Shown here one piece after another: positions 1 to 8,326 of a DNA stretch of 62,459 nt; the first letter of the stretch is position 1; every line of letters starts with the position of its first letter. The DNA lies in NCBI GenBank assembly GCA_017416795.1, contig JAFQBD010000016.1:1-62459 (forward strand), written 5' to 3'. The position numbers were made by a program, and so were the translations under genes. The DNA comes from Bacillota bacterium. GTDB taxonomy: Bacteria > Bacillota > Clostridia > Peptostreptococcales > Anaerovoracaceae. Under the pieces are notes generated by a model. The model saw only the letters and a list, made by a program, of their open reading frames with translations. It was not told the DNA's origin and did no database searches.

Positions 1-70
1 AAAGAATCAAGGCAAAACTGGGATGGCGCAGCCCTGTCCAATATCGCCTTATGAACTGTGCTGCCTAATC

Positions 71-110
71 AAAAAATTAAAAAACGGAGAGGAAAATTAA
101 TTCCTCTCCG
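71..110 (-). terminator. Rho-independent terminator of the acyl-CoA ligase gene
   Basis: A perfect 10-bp stem (arms 85-94 and 101-110, six-base loop) is followed, on the minus strand, by two T-runs (A-runs at 71-84 on the plus strand). It lies just past the stop codon of the minus-strand ligase gene. Bases 1-70 show nothing I can identify. Confidence 0.85.
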
Positions 111-169
111 ATAAAGTCCAACTTTTGGGGGTCACCTCATTTTTCCCAGCGTGCTCTTTTTACTTGCTT

Positions 170-1669
170 TTATTTTTCTCTGTCCATCAGCACGTTTCTC
201 TTGATTTTGCCATTGAATGTTCTTGGGATCTCGTCGATGATCTCGATGTATTTCGGCTGCTTATTAGCATCAAGGTTTTCCTGAAGGAACACCTTGAATT
301 CCTTAGCATCGTATTCACTGCCGTCTTCTTTTTCGAGAGCGATCAGCAGCTTAGGTGCCTGTCCTGTCAGGGCGTCCTTGACAGGGATCATGGCACAGTC
401 CTTGATGATAGGATTTTTGACGATGATGGCTTCCAGCTCTTCAGGTGAGATCTTGATGCCGCCATAGTTGATAACGTCGTCTTTTCTTCCCAGCATATAA
501 ACCAGGCCTTCTTCATCGATATATCCCAGGTCTTTAGTATATACGAAACCGTTTGCCATAGCTGATTCAGTCAGTTCAGGCGCCTTGAAGTATTCCTTCA
601 TGTTGATAGCACCGGAGCTTGCCAGGAATCCCAGATTGTCAGGGGATGACTGGATCTCGTTCCTGTTTTCATCAACTACGATGAAATGAGCGTTCACAGC
701 AGGCTTACCGATACAGCCTTTTTTACCCGCCATGTTATTGAAGTCCAGCAGACATGAGCAGCCGGCTTCAGTGCTTCCGTAGAAGTTATATAATCTTGTC
801 TTAGGCAGGATCCTTGAAAGATGCACTTTATCCTCTTCAGGAAGAGGTGCTGATCCCAGCTGTATGTAATCCATCTGATCGGCATAATCGCCAAGGCGGT
901 CTTTGCTCAGCTTGAAGATGATCGACAGCATACTTGGAGATAAGTCCATAGAAGTTACATTGTATTCTTCGATCATGTTGAATACTTTCTTCAGCAGTGT
1001 TACGCCGTCTACGAATACTACAGATGATCCATTTACCAGGTTTGAATAAGTTCTTCTGAGCCCATGTGAATGGCTTGTAGGCATAGGGATCATTTCTACG
1101 TTGTTCTTTTTCATCTGTACGCCGTACATAACGTTTTCGGCGATGGCGATGTCGTTGCCGTGGGTCAGCACGATACCCTTGGACTTGCCTGTAGTACCTG
1201 TAGAGAAAAGGATCTCACATACATCTTCTGATTTAGGGAACTGCAGCTCAGGGATCTCTTCTTCCCAAGGATGCAAAGCGCAGTCATCTATGTTCCAAAA
1301 TGCAGGCTCGATGCCTTCAGGAAGTTCTGCTTCAAGAGGCGCCTTGCTTACATAGAGCACGGCTTCTGTATCGGTAGTGATCTCTACTGCTCTGGCAACA
1401 GCTACATTTTTTTCGAGCGGCACGAATATGCCTCCGAGAAGCTGTATAGCCAGATCGCATATCATGTAATCAACACTCTGATTACACTCAACTACTGCAC
1501 ATTTTTCGAAACCCACTCCCATTTCTTTGAATTTCTGAGAGAGCCCGTATATACACTTCCACAGCTGACCGTATGTCAGCGCCTGCTTGCTGTCTGCAAG
1601 AGCCAGCTTATCGGGATTTGCTGCTGCGTGATTTGCGATATTTTCCACTACTGAAGGGAATATGTTCAT
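170..1669 (-). CDS. AMP-binding acyl-CoA ligase / acyl-adenylate synthetase
   Basis: This is a 499-aa ANL-superfamily enzyme that would activate a carboxylic acid with ATP and pass the acyl group to CoA or a related thiol; the acid is unknown. Visible signatures are the phosphate-binding loop FSTGTTGKSKG near residue 155, the aromatic motif NFYGSTEAG near 295, the hinge region YTKDLGYIDEEG followed by GRKDDVINYGG near 380-400, and the C-terminal catalytic lysine motif PRTFNGKIKR. Length is normal for the family. The start has AAGGAG about 9 bases upstream. It is divergent from a LysR gene across a 174-bp AT-rich gap, the usual arrangement for a LysR-controlled target. Its own terminator lies downstream, so it is probably monocistronic. 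Substrate cannot be read from sequence. Confidence 0.9.
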   Translation of the reverse strand: MNIFPSVVENIANHAAANPDKLALADSKQALTYGQLWKCIYGLSQKFKEMGVGFEKCAVVECNQSVDYMICDLAIQLLGGIFVPLEKNVAVARAVEITTDTEAVLYVSKAPLEAELPEGIEPAFWNIDDCALHPWEEEIPELQFPKSEDVCEILFSTGTTGKSKGIVLTHGNDIAIAENVMYGVQMKKNNVEMIPMPTSHSHGLRRTYSNLVNGSSVVFVDGVTLLKKVFNMIEEYNVTSMDLSPSMLSIIFKLSKDRLGDYADQMDYIQLGSAPLPEEDKVHLSRILPKTRLYNFYGSTEAGCSCLLDFNNMAGKKGCIGKPAVNAHFIVVDENRNEIQSSPDNLGFLASSGAINMKEYFKAPELTESAMANGFVYTKDLGYIDEEGLVYMLGRKDDVINYGGIKISPEELEAIIVKNPIIKDCAMIPVKDALTGQAPKLLIALEKEDGSEYDAKEFKVFLQENLDANKQPKYIEIIDEIPRTFNGKIKRNVLMDREK

Positions 1670-1843
1670 TTGAATTTCTCCTTAATACTTTGCAAAAATA
1701 ATCAAACATACTGTTATAACTATTAAATTATACATCAAAAAACAAGGACTTTATAGGAAAACTCACATAAAATTCACAATACAGCAGTAGAATAACAATT
1801 GCATAACATAAAAGTTATAACAATATAAATGAAAGGTTATCAA
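1670..1843. promoter_or_regulatory. Divergent control region, ligase / LysR
   Basis: This AT-rich gap between two divergent starts holds several ATAAC/GTTAT elements, including the inverted pair ATAAC-N6-GTTAT at about 1804-1819. That geometry fits a LysR-type (T-N11-A) site. Assignment of this site to the adjacent LysR protein is inference. Confidence 0.4.
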
Positions 1844-2800
1844 ATGGGACATTTTTCATCAGCAAAATATATACAGGCCATTGCCGAAACTAAGAACATA
1901 TCTGCGGCAGCAGAGCAGTTGAAGATATCGCAGCCGGCTCTCAGCTCACAGCTTAAGAAGTTGGAAGAAACGCTTGGAGTCGTTCTCTTTGACAGAACGA
2001 GACAGCCGTTGGAAATAACAGATGCAGGCAAAGTATACCTGGAATATGCATCAAGATACAATACGCTCAACAGAGAATTCATGCAGCATATTTCCGATAT
2101 AGGCGAGCTAAAAAAGGGCAAGCTGACTATAGGCGGTGCGGCATCGTTCAATGTAAGTTATCTGCCGAAAACAGTTGCTGAGTTTACAGAGAAGTACCCG
2201 GGGATAGAGCTGGAGATCGTAGACGGAAATATACCGGACATATCCGCTAAAGCGCTTAACGGTCAGATCGATCTTTTCATAGCGCCGACACTTGATATCG
2301 ATGAGAAGCTTAAGTTCGAAGAATTGCTGCAGGAAAAGATATTTTTATGTGTTCCTCCTCAATGGACTATCAACAGGAGGCTTAAGGATGTACAGATTCC
2401 GGTGGAAGATATACTTAAAGGCAACGTGGAATCAGACGGATATCACATGCCTTTAGTAGATTTTGCGGAATTCAGGGACTGTACATTCATACGCCTTAAG
2501 GAAGATCAGCACATAGGTCAGACTATGTCAAAGCTCTTTAAGAAACACTCATTCGAACCGAAGGCAGCTGTGATTGCAGAACAGACTATGACTAGCTACA
2601 ACTTGACTCTGGCCGGTGTAGGGATATCGTTGATGACGGAAAGCACCATAAAGAACAGTAACTTCAGAAATTATCCTAAATTATATATGGCTGATCAGAA
2701 TATCTGCAGCAGGAAGATATATGCTGTTTATTCATCACAGAAATATCTGTCGGGAGCAGCTAAAGCATTCATGAATATACTGAAGAAAAATCTTATTTAG
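1844..2800 (+). CDS. LysR-family transcriptional regulator
   Basis: A 318-aa LysR-type regulator. Residues 1-60 form the winged HTH (ISAAAEQLKISQPALSSQLK, then LEETLGVVLFDR), and the rest is the periplasmic-binding-protein-like effector domain that senses a small molecule. An upstream ATG at 1829 is possible, but GAAAGG at 1831-1836 sits 8 bases before the ATG at 1844, so I prefer 1844. It is divergent from the acyl-CoA ligase gene, the likely target; the inducer may be the ligase's acid or its CoA ester (inference). A perfect ligand match cannot be inferred. Confidence 0.88.
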   Translation: MGHFSSAKYIQAIAETKNISAAAEQLKISQPALSSQLKKLEETLGVVLFDRTRQPLEITDAGKVYLEYASRYNTLNREFMQHISDIGELKKGKLTIGGAASFNVSYLPKTVAEFTEKYPGIELEIVDGNIPDISAKALNGQIDLFIAPTLDIDEKLKFEELLQEKIFLCVPPQWTINRRLKDVQIPVEDILKGNVESDGYHMPLVDFAEFRDCTFIRLKEDQHIGQTMSKLFKKHSFEPKAAVIAEQTMTSYNLTLAGVGISLMTESTIKNSNFRNYPKLYMADQNICSRKIYAVYSSQKYLSGAAKAFMNILKKNLI

Positions 2801-2868
2801 ACTTGGAAAAACCGACAAAAAAATATACAATGTCTATAGCAATATTACGATAAAGGATAATCACAGAC

Positions 2869-3963
2869 ATGGTTTCAGCAAAGATAAAAAAGATATTTGA
2901 TAATAAGGCAGTGCGTGTAGTGTTGTTTATCATCATTGCCGCGCTGCTTTTAGTGTATTTAAACAGGGTGTTCACCATAGGCAATTCAGATTCAAATAAG
3001 CAGATATTCAACGGATTTTATGCGGAGGAAGAAGAAACTATCGACGTACTCTACCTGGGAACAAGTGCAACTAACAGATACTTTATACCGCCTGTTGCAT
3101 ATAATGAAGAAGGGGTAGCGGCTTTCAATCTTGCCACAATGGGACTGCCTATGTTGTTTGTGCCGGACTTGATAGACGAAGTAGAGAAGACCCAAAGCCC
3201 GCAGCTTTACATAATCGAGCTTCGAAATGTACTTAAAACTAAGAATGAGATCACGGATGCTCACATAAGGCGTGTTACAGACAGCATGCAGACATCGGCC
3301 AATAAATATGAGGCTCTCGATAAGGCGCTAAAATATACTGAAGGAGCCACAGGAGAACTGAGTAATATCGATGAAAGTCCTATAGATTATCTTATCCCTG
3401 TTGTGAAGTATCACAGCAAGCTGGCTGCAGGAGAAATAACTCCTGAAGATTTCAAGCCATGGTCGGTGAAAAACACTACTAAAGGATATGTACTCAGCGA
3501 TCTGACACTTCAGCAGAAGCCTTATGAACCGCCGGTATACTCGGACGAATATGAGAATCTTGCCCCTGAAATGGAAAAGGCGCTGCTGGCAACTCTCGAC
3601 AGATGCGATGAGCTTGATGCAGAAGTGATGTTCGTTCTGTCGCCGTATGCGATGAGAAAGAATGTACAGGCAAAATTCAATACAGCCATCGATATAGTGG
3701 AGTCTCGCGGATACACGGTTCTCGACTGTAACCAGCCTGAAGTAACAGAAGAAATGGACATCGATTGGCAGCACGACATGTATAACAGCAAGCACTTTAA
3801 TTTCGTCGGCGCAGAAAAGTACACAGCATATCTGATCGATTATCTGACGGCTAATTACGATCTGCCTGACAGACGCGGTGATGCCAAGTGGGACAGCTGG
3901 GCAGATGCATATGAAGAATATCTTGATTTCACATCAAAGGGACTTAATGATCCTGTAGAATAA
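2869..3963 (+). CDS. Membrane-anchored SGNH/DltD-like protein
   Basis: A 364-aa protein with a single N-terminal membrane segment (residues about 15-33) and a large external domain. The domain opens with YLGTSATNRY, a GxS nucleophile-type block, and ends with a block containing NSKHFNFVGAEKY, resembling the C-terminal His motif of SGNH-hydrolase and DltD/AlgX-like O-acyl esterases or transferases. It would act outside the membrane on an acylated cell-envelope polymer; that role comes from the family and no partner is encoded nearby. AAAGGA precedes the ATG. It is transcribed alone and ends before a strong terminator at 4080-4124. It could instead be an inactive structural relative, since the catalytic Asp is not obvious. 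Confidence 0.6.
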   Translation: MVSAKIKKIFDNKAVRVVLFIIIAALLLVYLNRVFTIGNSDSNKQIFNGFYAEEEETIDVLYLGTSATNRYFIPPVAYNEEGVAAFNLATMGLPMLFVPDLIDEVEKTQSPQLYIIELRNVLKTKNEITDAHIRRVTDSMQTSANKYEALDKALKYTEGATGELSNIDESPIDYLIPVVKYHSKLAAGEITPEDFKPWSVKNTTKGYVLSDLTLQQKPYEPPVYSDEYENLAPEMEKALLATLDRCDELDAEVMFVLSPYAMRKNVQAKFNTAIDIVESRGYTVLDCNQPEVTEEMDIDWQHDMYNSKHFNFVGAEKYTAYLIDYLTANYDLPDRRGDAKWDSWADAYEEYLDFTSKGLNDPVE

Positions 3964-4079
3964 CAGAAACGGATATAGATGCAAGATCGACGTTGATAAG
4001 TAAATGCGGATGTGATAATATTAATGTGGAGTTGAATATTTAAGGTCTTATCCGGCCGGGCCATTCGCAGGTATATAGT

Positions 4080-4124
4080 GCGTGAGGATTAAAAAATAGT
4101 TAGTCCTCACGCTTTTTGTTTTTT
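4080..4124 (+). terminator. Rho-independent terminator
   Basis: Nine-base arms GCGTGAGGA (4080-4088) and TCCTCACGC (4104-4112) are followed by a T-rich run to 4124. It ends the SGNH-like transcript and insulates hicAB. Confidence 0.85.
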
Positions 4125-4153
4125 GGTTAAGCACGAGGATATCAATAGTAACA

Positions 4154-4193
4154 TTGACACCATATGTGGTGTCATAATATAATGTTAAGGAGG
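4154..4193 (+). promoter_or_regulatory. hicAB promoter with overlapping operator palindrome
   Basis: TTGACA (4154-4159) and TATAAT (4178-4183) are 18 bp apart. The spacer and -35 box are overlapped by GACACCA-TATG-TGGTGTC (4156-4173), which has 7-bp arms. This is a likely binding site for the HicB ribbon-helix-helix domain, giving autorepression. The ribosome binding site AAGGAGG (4187-4193) begins where the +1 of this promoter would fall. Confidence 0.75.
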
Positions 4194-4200
4194 CATAGAA

Positions 4201-4446
4201 ATGTCGCAATGGGATAAACTTATAAACCGAATACTCGTACTTTCAAATGATTTGCGATTTGAAGAGCTACAAAAGGTTATGGAAGCTTACGGCTATACAG
4301 TGAAAACCCCTAGCAAGGGCAGTAGTCATAGGACTTTCAGAAAACCAGGAGCAGAACCGGTTACAATACCAAAAGCGAATAGAATTAAACGAGTATATGT
4401 AGAACTGGTAAGGGATGTTATTGAAAAGGAGAATAAACATGAATAA
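4201..4446 (+). CDS. hicA: HicA-type mRNA interferase toxin
   Basis: An 81-aa protein of the HicA family, a double-stranded-RNA-binding-like fold that cleaves mRNA when freed from its antitoxin. The catalytic histidine lies in KGSSHRTF (His43), followed by the family's beta-strand region rich in basic residues (IPKANRIKRVYVELV). It is longer than minimal HicA proteins because of about 18 extra N-terminal residues. AAGGAGG lies 7 bases before the ATG. The 3' end overlaps hicB by 8 bases, indicating translational coupling. The pair is AT-rich compared with the flanking genes, consistent with mobility. Confidence 0.85.
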   Translation: MSQWDKLINRILVLSNDLRFEELQKVMEAYGYTVKTPSKGSSHRTFRKPGAEPVTIPKANRIKRVYVELVRDVIEKENKHE

Positions 4447-4804
4447 GACAATAGATTATTATATGGGGTTGCCTTACAAAAGAGAAGTTGTTGAAGATCC
4501 TTATGAAGGGGGCTTTGTGATCTCTTTTCCGGAATTGCCGGGATGCATAACAACAGCAGAAACTTGTGATAGAATCTGGGAGGATTCAGAAGATGCAAAG
4601 CGAACATGGTTGGAGGCTGCAATAGAAGATAATGTAGTAATTCCTGAACCAAAACAAACAAACGATTATTCAGGACAATTTAAAATTAGAGTGCCTAAAA
4701 GTCTCCATAAACAGTTGGCAGAAGATGCCTTGCGCGAGGGTATCAGCATGAATCAATACTGTGTTTATCTTTTAGCATCAAACAGACAGAGACAATCATT
4801 ATAA
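4439..4804 (+). CDS. hicB: HicB-type antitoxin
   Basis: A 121-aa antitoxin. Residues 1-65 carry the partially degraded RNase-H-like HicB fold (EGGFVISFPELPGC, then TWLEAAIEDN) that covers the toxin. Residues about 78-115 (KIRVPKSLHKQLAEDALREG) form a ribbon-helix-helix DNA-binding domain that should bind the palindrome at 4156-4173. The start is the ATG at 4439, which overlaps the hicA stop and has AAGGAG about 9 bases upstream; a longer in-frame start at 4415 lacks a ribosome binding site. Toxin-first order is usual for hicAB. Confidence 0.87.
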   Translation: MNKTIDYYMGLPYKREVVEDPYEGGFVISFPELPGCITTAETCDRIWEDSEDAKRTWLEAAIEDNVVIPEPKQTNDYSGQFKIRVPKSLHKQLAEDALREGISMNQYCVYLLASNRQRQSL

Positions 4805-4907
4805 TAGGTGGACACAACTTTTTCTTTATATTCCCACCCATTTATGCTAATATATCCTCGGATGGATGGTATTCGATATCGAAACTATACCTAAGGAGGA
4901 AAAACAA

Positions 4908-5801
4908 TTGAATATAGGATTTATTGGAGCAGGTAAGGTTGGCTGCACTCTGGGCAAGTATTTCAAACAAGATCCGGAGACGACTATCGCAGGCTATTAC
5001 AGCCGAAGCAGCGATTCAGCCAATGATGCGGCGCGCTTCACAGATTCGAAAAGTTACCGTGACCTATCGGAGCTTATCGACGCGTGCGACATGATATTTC
5101 TTACCGTGCCCGACGGAAGTATCCGAGATACTTGGAATAAGATCAAAGGATACGACATCAGAGAGAAGTTTATCTGCCACTGCAGTGGCAGTATGTCTTG
5201 TGATGATGCTTTTGACGGCATCGAGGAGACAGGAGCCTTCGGATATTCAGCCCATCCGCTGTTCGCCGTAAGCGATAAGTACGACGCTTACCGGGAACTG
5301 ACGGGTGTTTTTTTTACTCTTGAAGAGTATGCAAAGGGCGCTGTGGCGACAGGCCCGGGGCTTGCGGCTTTGCAGGGGATCCTTACAAGGCTGGGTAATC
5401 CAACTAAAGTAATAGACGTAAAAGATAAAACTACATATCATTGTGCCGCAGCTACGGCGAGCAATCTGGTCTGCGGACTGATCGACCAGAGCCTGGCACT
5501 TATGAAAAGGTGCGGGTTCACAGAAGAAGAGGCCGTTAAGGCGCTGGCACCGATCCTTATGGGGAATATGTCCCATATAGCAGATAAAGGTCCGACAGAA
5601 AGCCTTACAGGGCCTATTGAGAGAAACGATATCGAAACCGTTCGTAAGCATCTCGACTGTCTTGAAGACGGAGATGAAAAAGAGATATATCGTCTGTTAA
5701 GCAGCAGACTGATCAAAATGGCAGAAAACAGACACCCGGACAGAGATCATGATGAGATGAGAAAACTTATCAATGACGAAACTGCCGGAAGTCACGACTA
5801 A
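4908..5801 (+). CDS. panG: Rossmann/DUF2520 reductase, probable ketopantoate reductase
   Basis: A 297-aa NAD(P)-binding protein: N-terminal Rossmann fold with [15 protein letters not shown] at residues 1-15, then a C-terminal all-helical DUF2520 domain. The ribosome binding site AAGGAGG (4893-4899) sits 8 bases before a TTG at 4908, whereas the in-frame ATG at 4866 has no site, so TTG is the start. It is followed immediately by panB and panC, supplying the step between ketopantoate and pantoate. I recall this architecture being reported as an alternative ketopantoate reductase (PanG) distinct from PanE. Family assignment is firm; the enzymatic role rests on context and that recollection. Confidence 0.72.
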   Translation: MNIGFIGAGKVGCTLGKYFKQDPETTIAGYYSRSSDSANDAARFTDSKSYRDLSELIDACDMIFLTVPDGSIRDTWNKIKGYDIREKFICHCSGSMSCDDAFDGIEETGAFGYSAHPLFAVSDKYDAYRELTGVFFTLEEYAKGAVATGPGLAALQGILTRLGNPTKVIDVKDKTTYHCAAATASNLVCGLIDQSLALMKRCGFTEEEAVKALAPILMGNMSHIADKGPTESLTGPIERNDIETVRKHLDCLEDGDEKEIYRLLSSRLIKMAENRHPDRDHDEMRKLINDETAGSHD

Positions 5802-5817
5802 AGAAAGGAAGAAAAAA

Positions 5818-6645
5818 ATGAAGAAAACAGTTACAAGTTTACTGCAGATGAAGCAGAAGGGTGAGAAGATTTCGATGCTTACTTGCTATGATTATTCTAC
5901 AGCCAAGCTTATGGATGCAGCAGATATAGATATGCTGCTTGTGGGAGATTCCCTCGGTAATACTATGCTGGGATACTCCGACACGCTGGCAGTTACCATG
6001 GAGGACATGATCCACCACGGTGCAGCAGTAGTCAGAGGCGCAGGAAATTGTCATGTTGTAATAGACATGCCGTTCATGTCATATCAGCCGTCAGTATACG
6101 ATGCTGTAGTCAATGCAGGAAGACTGATCAAGGAAACAGGCGGTAATTCGGTGAAGCTGGAAGGCGGTGCAGCAGTAAAGGAACATATCAAGGCTATAGT
6201 TGATGCAGGGATCCCTGTAGTAGCACACATCGGAATGACACCTCAGTCAGTGAATGCATTTGGCGGATTCAAGGTGCAAGGCAAGAGCGAAGAAGCAGCA
6301 GCTAAGATCCTTCAGGACGCTTATGACGTTCAGGAAGCAGGAGCTTTTGCTGTAGTATTGGAATGTGTGCCTGCTAAGCTGGCTGCACTGATCAGCGAGA
6401 AACTGACGATCCCTACGATAGGTATCGGAGCAGGAGAAGGCTGCGACGGACAAGTTCTCGTATTCCAGGATATGCTGGGAATGTTCAGTGACTATGTTCC
6501 TAAGTTCGTGAAGCATTTCGCTGACTGCGGGCAGATAATGATACAGGCATTCAAGGATTTCGATGCAGAAGTGAAGGCAGGATCCTTCCCGGAAGAAAAG
6601 CATTGCTTTAAAATAGACGACGAAGTGATAAAGAAGTTATATTAA
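5818..6645 (+). CDS. panB: 3-methyl-2-oxobutanoate hydroxymethyltransferase
   Basis: A 275-aa TIM-barrel enzyme that adds a hydroxymethyl group from methylenetetrahydrofolate to 2-ketoisovalerate to give ketopantoate. Motifs: [14 protein letters not shown] and [14 protein letters not shown] near the N-terminus (metal-binding Asp), [26 protein letters not shown], and [20 protein letters not shown]. The ATG at 5818 follows GAAAGGAAG; an earlier in-frame ATG at 5773 overlaps panG and lacks a site. Length is normal. It is the second gene of panG-panB-panC. Confidence 0.96.
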   Translation: MKKTVTSLLQMKQKGEKISMLTCYDYSTAKLMDAADIDMLLVGDSLGNTMLGYSDTLAVTMEDMIHHGAAVVRGAGNCHVVIDMPFMSYQPSVYDAVVNAGRLIKETGGNSVKLEGGAAVKEHIKAIVDAGIPVVAHIGMTPQSVNAFGGFKVQGKSEEAAAKILQDAYDVQEAGAFAVVLECVPAKLAALISEKLTIPTIGIGAGEGCDGQVLVFQDMLGMFSDYVPKFVKHFADCGQIMIQAFKDFDAEVKAGSFPEEKHCFKIDDEVIKKLY

Positions 6646-6669
6646 TGCGATAGGCAACAGAGGAGAAAC

Positions 6670-7530
6670 GTGAAACTTATTATAGCTGAAACAAAAAAAG
6701 AAGCTCGTGAGCAGGTGAAAGAGTGGCATCGTCAGGGACTTACTGTAGGCCTCGTACCTACCATGGGGGCACTTCACGAGGGACATGCATCTCTTGTAGA
6801 TGCGGCAGCAAAAGAATGCGATCGCGTAGTCGCATCCATATTCGTCAACCCTACTCAGTTCGCGGCAAATGAAGATCTGGACAAATATCCTCGCGATTTC
6901 GATAGAGACTGCAGGATCCTTGAAGGACATGGATGTCATATGGTATTTCATCCTGAAGTGGCTGAGATGTATCCTGATGAATTCTGTGCAGCGGTGGATA
7001 TAGAGTCGGAAATGACGAAACAGCTCTGCGGCAAAAGCCGTGCAACTCATTTCAAGGGCGTATGCACTGTCGTAAGCAAGCTATTCAATATAGTAGGTGC
7101 TGATAAAGCGTATTTTGGTGAGAAGGATGCCCAACAGCTGGCAGTGATCAAGACTATGGCAAGAGATCTGGATATGGATATCGAGATCGTTGGATGTCCT
7201 ACAGTCCGCGAAGAAGACGGGTTGGCTAGGTCCAGCAGAAATACTTATCTTAATGCAGACGAGCGCAAAGCTGCAGGCGTGCTCTACAAGGGGATCGTGG
7301 CTGCTAAGGATAAGATCGACAGAGTGCCTCAAGGAGGTATAGCAACGGCAGAAAGCATACTTGAAGTGATGCGCGATGTTATCAACACAGAGCCTCTTGC
7401 CAAGATAGAATATATCGAAGCTGTGGACGGCATGACACTGCTTCCGGTGGATGAGATCAAGAAGGGCGTGCTGATAGCAATGGCAGTGCATATTGGCAAT
7501 ACGAGACTTATAGATAATTTTACGGTATAA
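6670..7530 (+). CDS. panC: Pantoate-beta-alanine ligase
   Basis: A 286-aa cytoplasmic enzyme joining pantoate and beta-alanine with ATP. The nucleotidyltransferase HxGH-type signature is PTMGALHEGHASL near residue 30; NPTQF, YFGEKDAQQLAVI and REEDGLARSSRN follow in order. The start is GTG at 6670 behind GAGGAG. It ends the pan operon before a terminator at 7541-7575. No aspartate decarboxylase gene (panD) is in the window, so beta-alanine comes from elsewhere. Confidence 0.96.
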   Translation: MKLIIAETKKEAREQVKEWHRQGLTVGLVPTMGALHEGHASLVDAAAKECDRVVASIFVNPTQFAANEDLDKYPRDFDRDCRILEGHGCHMVFHPEVAEMYPDEFCAAVDIESEMTKQLCGKSRATHFKGVCTVVSKLFNIVGADKAYFGEKDAQQLAVIKTMARDLDMDIEIVGCPTVREEDGLARSSRNTYLNADERKAAGVLYKGIVAAKDKIDRVPQGGIATAESILEVMRDVINTEPLAKIEYIEAVDGMTLLPVDEIKKGVLIAMAVHIGNTRLIDNFTV

Positions 7531-7540
7531 AGACATGATG

Positions 7541-7575
7541 GTGCAGTTAAGGAGTGATCTTACTGCACTTTTTTC
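7541..7575 (+). terminator. Rho-independent terminator of the pan operon
   Basis: GTGCAGT (7541-7547) pairs with ACTGCAC (7562-7568), extended inward by TAAG/CTTA, and a six-T run follows. Confidence 0.8.
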
Positions 7576-7582
7576 GTACAAA

Positions 7583-7598
7583 TTAATGTATTTTTAAT
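7583..7598. promoter_or_regulatory. Tandem TTAAT-N6-TTAAT motif in front of the response regulator
   Basis: TTAAT (7583-7587) and TTAAT (7594-7598) repeat with an 11-bp period about 40 bp before the regulator start. The same direct repeat occurs twice at 10081-10116 ahead of a PepSY gene. The spacing is typical of OmpR/PhoB-family sites. Autoregulation is inferred. Confidence 0.55.
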
Positions 7599-7636
7599 CT
7601 ACATCTGCTAAAATCAGCATTAAGGAGGGAACGACT

Positions 7637-8302
7637 ATGAGACTTTTGGTAGTGGAAGATCAGAAGGATCTTAATGAAATAATAGTAAGGAAACTGACAA
7701 ACGAACATTATACGGTAGATGCTTGTTATTCAGGGGATGATGCGCTTGATTTTATCAGGTGCGCTGAATATGACGGAATCATTCTTGATATCATGCTGCC
7801 CGGCGTCACCGGAATCGGCGTGCTCAAGGAAATGCGAGCTTCGGGAAATAAAACTCCTGTGCTGCTGCTGACGGCGCTCGGAACAGTGGAAGACAGAGTT
7901 GCCGGTCTTGATGCCGGAGCCGATGATTACCTGGTGAAACCGTTCGACTTCGATGAGCTGATGGCGAGAGTAAGAGCTATCGTAAGGCGAGGAGGAGAAA
8001 GGGCAAGCAGTGCCATGGTTTCGGGAGATCTGAAGCTGGATTCTGCTGCAAGAACGGTAGAGAGGGCAGGCGAGCAGATAAATCTTACAGCTAAGGAATT
8101 CGACATTTTAGAATATCTCATGCAGAACGAAGGACGCGTTCTTAGCAGAGATAAGCTGGCTAATCATATTTGGAACTACGATTATGACGGCGGTTCCAAT
8201 GTCATCGATGTATATATCCATCACCTCAGAAAGAAAGTCGATGGGGACAGGGAAGAAAAGAAGATCATCACAGTCAAGGGCGCAGGATACATGGTCAAAT
8301 AG
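7637..8302 (+). CDS. OmpR/PhoB-family response regulator
   Basis: A 221-aa two-component regulator. The receiver domain (1-115) has the acidic pocket E7/D8, phosphoacceptor D51 in ILDIMLPG, T/S in LLTALG and K101 in LVKPFDFDEL. The C-terminal winged helix (about 125-221) has NLTAKEFDILEYLMQNEGRVLSR and ends GAGYMVK. AAGGAGG precedes the ATG. It is followed after 24 bases by its sensor kinase and then by PepSY proteins, so it probably responds to an envelope signal. The tandem repeats at 7583 and 10081 are candidate targets. Confidence 0.95.
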   Translation: MRLLVVEDQKDLNEIIVRKLTNEHYTVDACYSGDDALDFIRCAEYDGIILDIMLPGVTGIGVLKEMRASGNKTPVLLLTALGTVEDRVAGLDAGADDYLVKPFDFDELMARVRAIVRRGGERASSAMVSGDLKLDSAARTVERAGEQINLTAKEFDILEYLMQNEGRVLSRDKLANHIWNYDYDGGSNVIDVYIHHLRKKVDGDREEKKIITVKGAGYMVK

Positions 8303-8326
8303 CAGGATCTGCAGGAAGGCGAAGGT

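Noticed and set aside
3328..3795. Antisense open frames of 100-280 codons, e.g. 3328-3795, 8108-8947 and 60839-61558 on the minus strand
   Set aside because: They lie wholly opposite well-recognised genes, lack ribosome binding sites and have Cys/His/Phe-rich translations typical of shadow frames.
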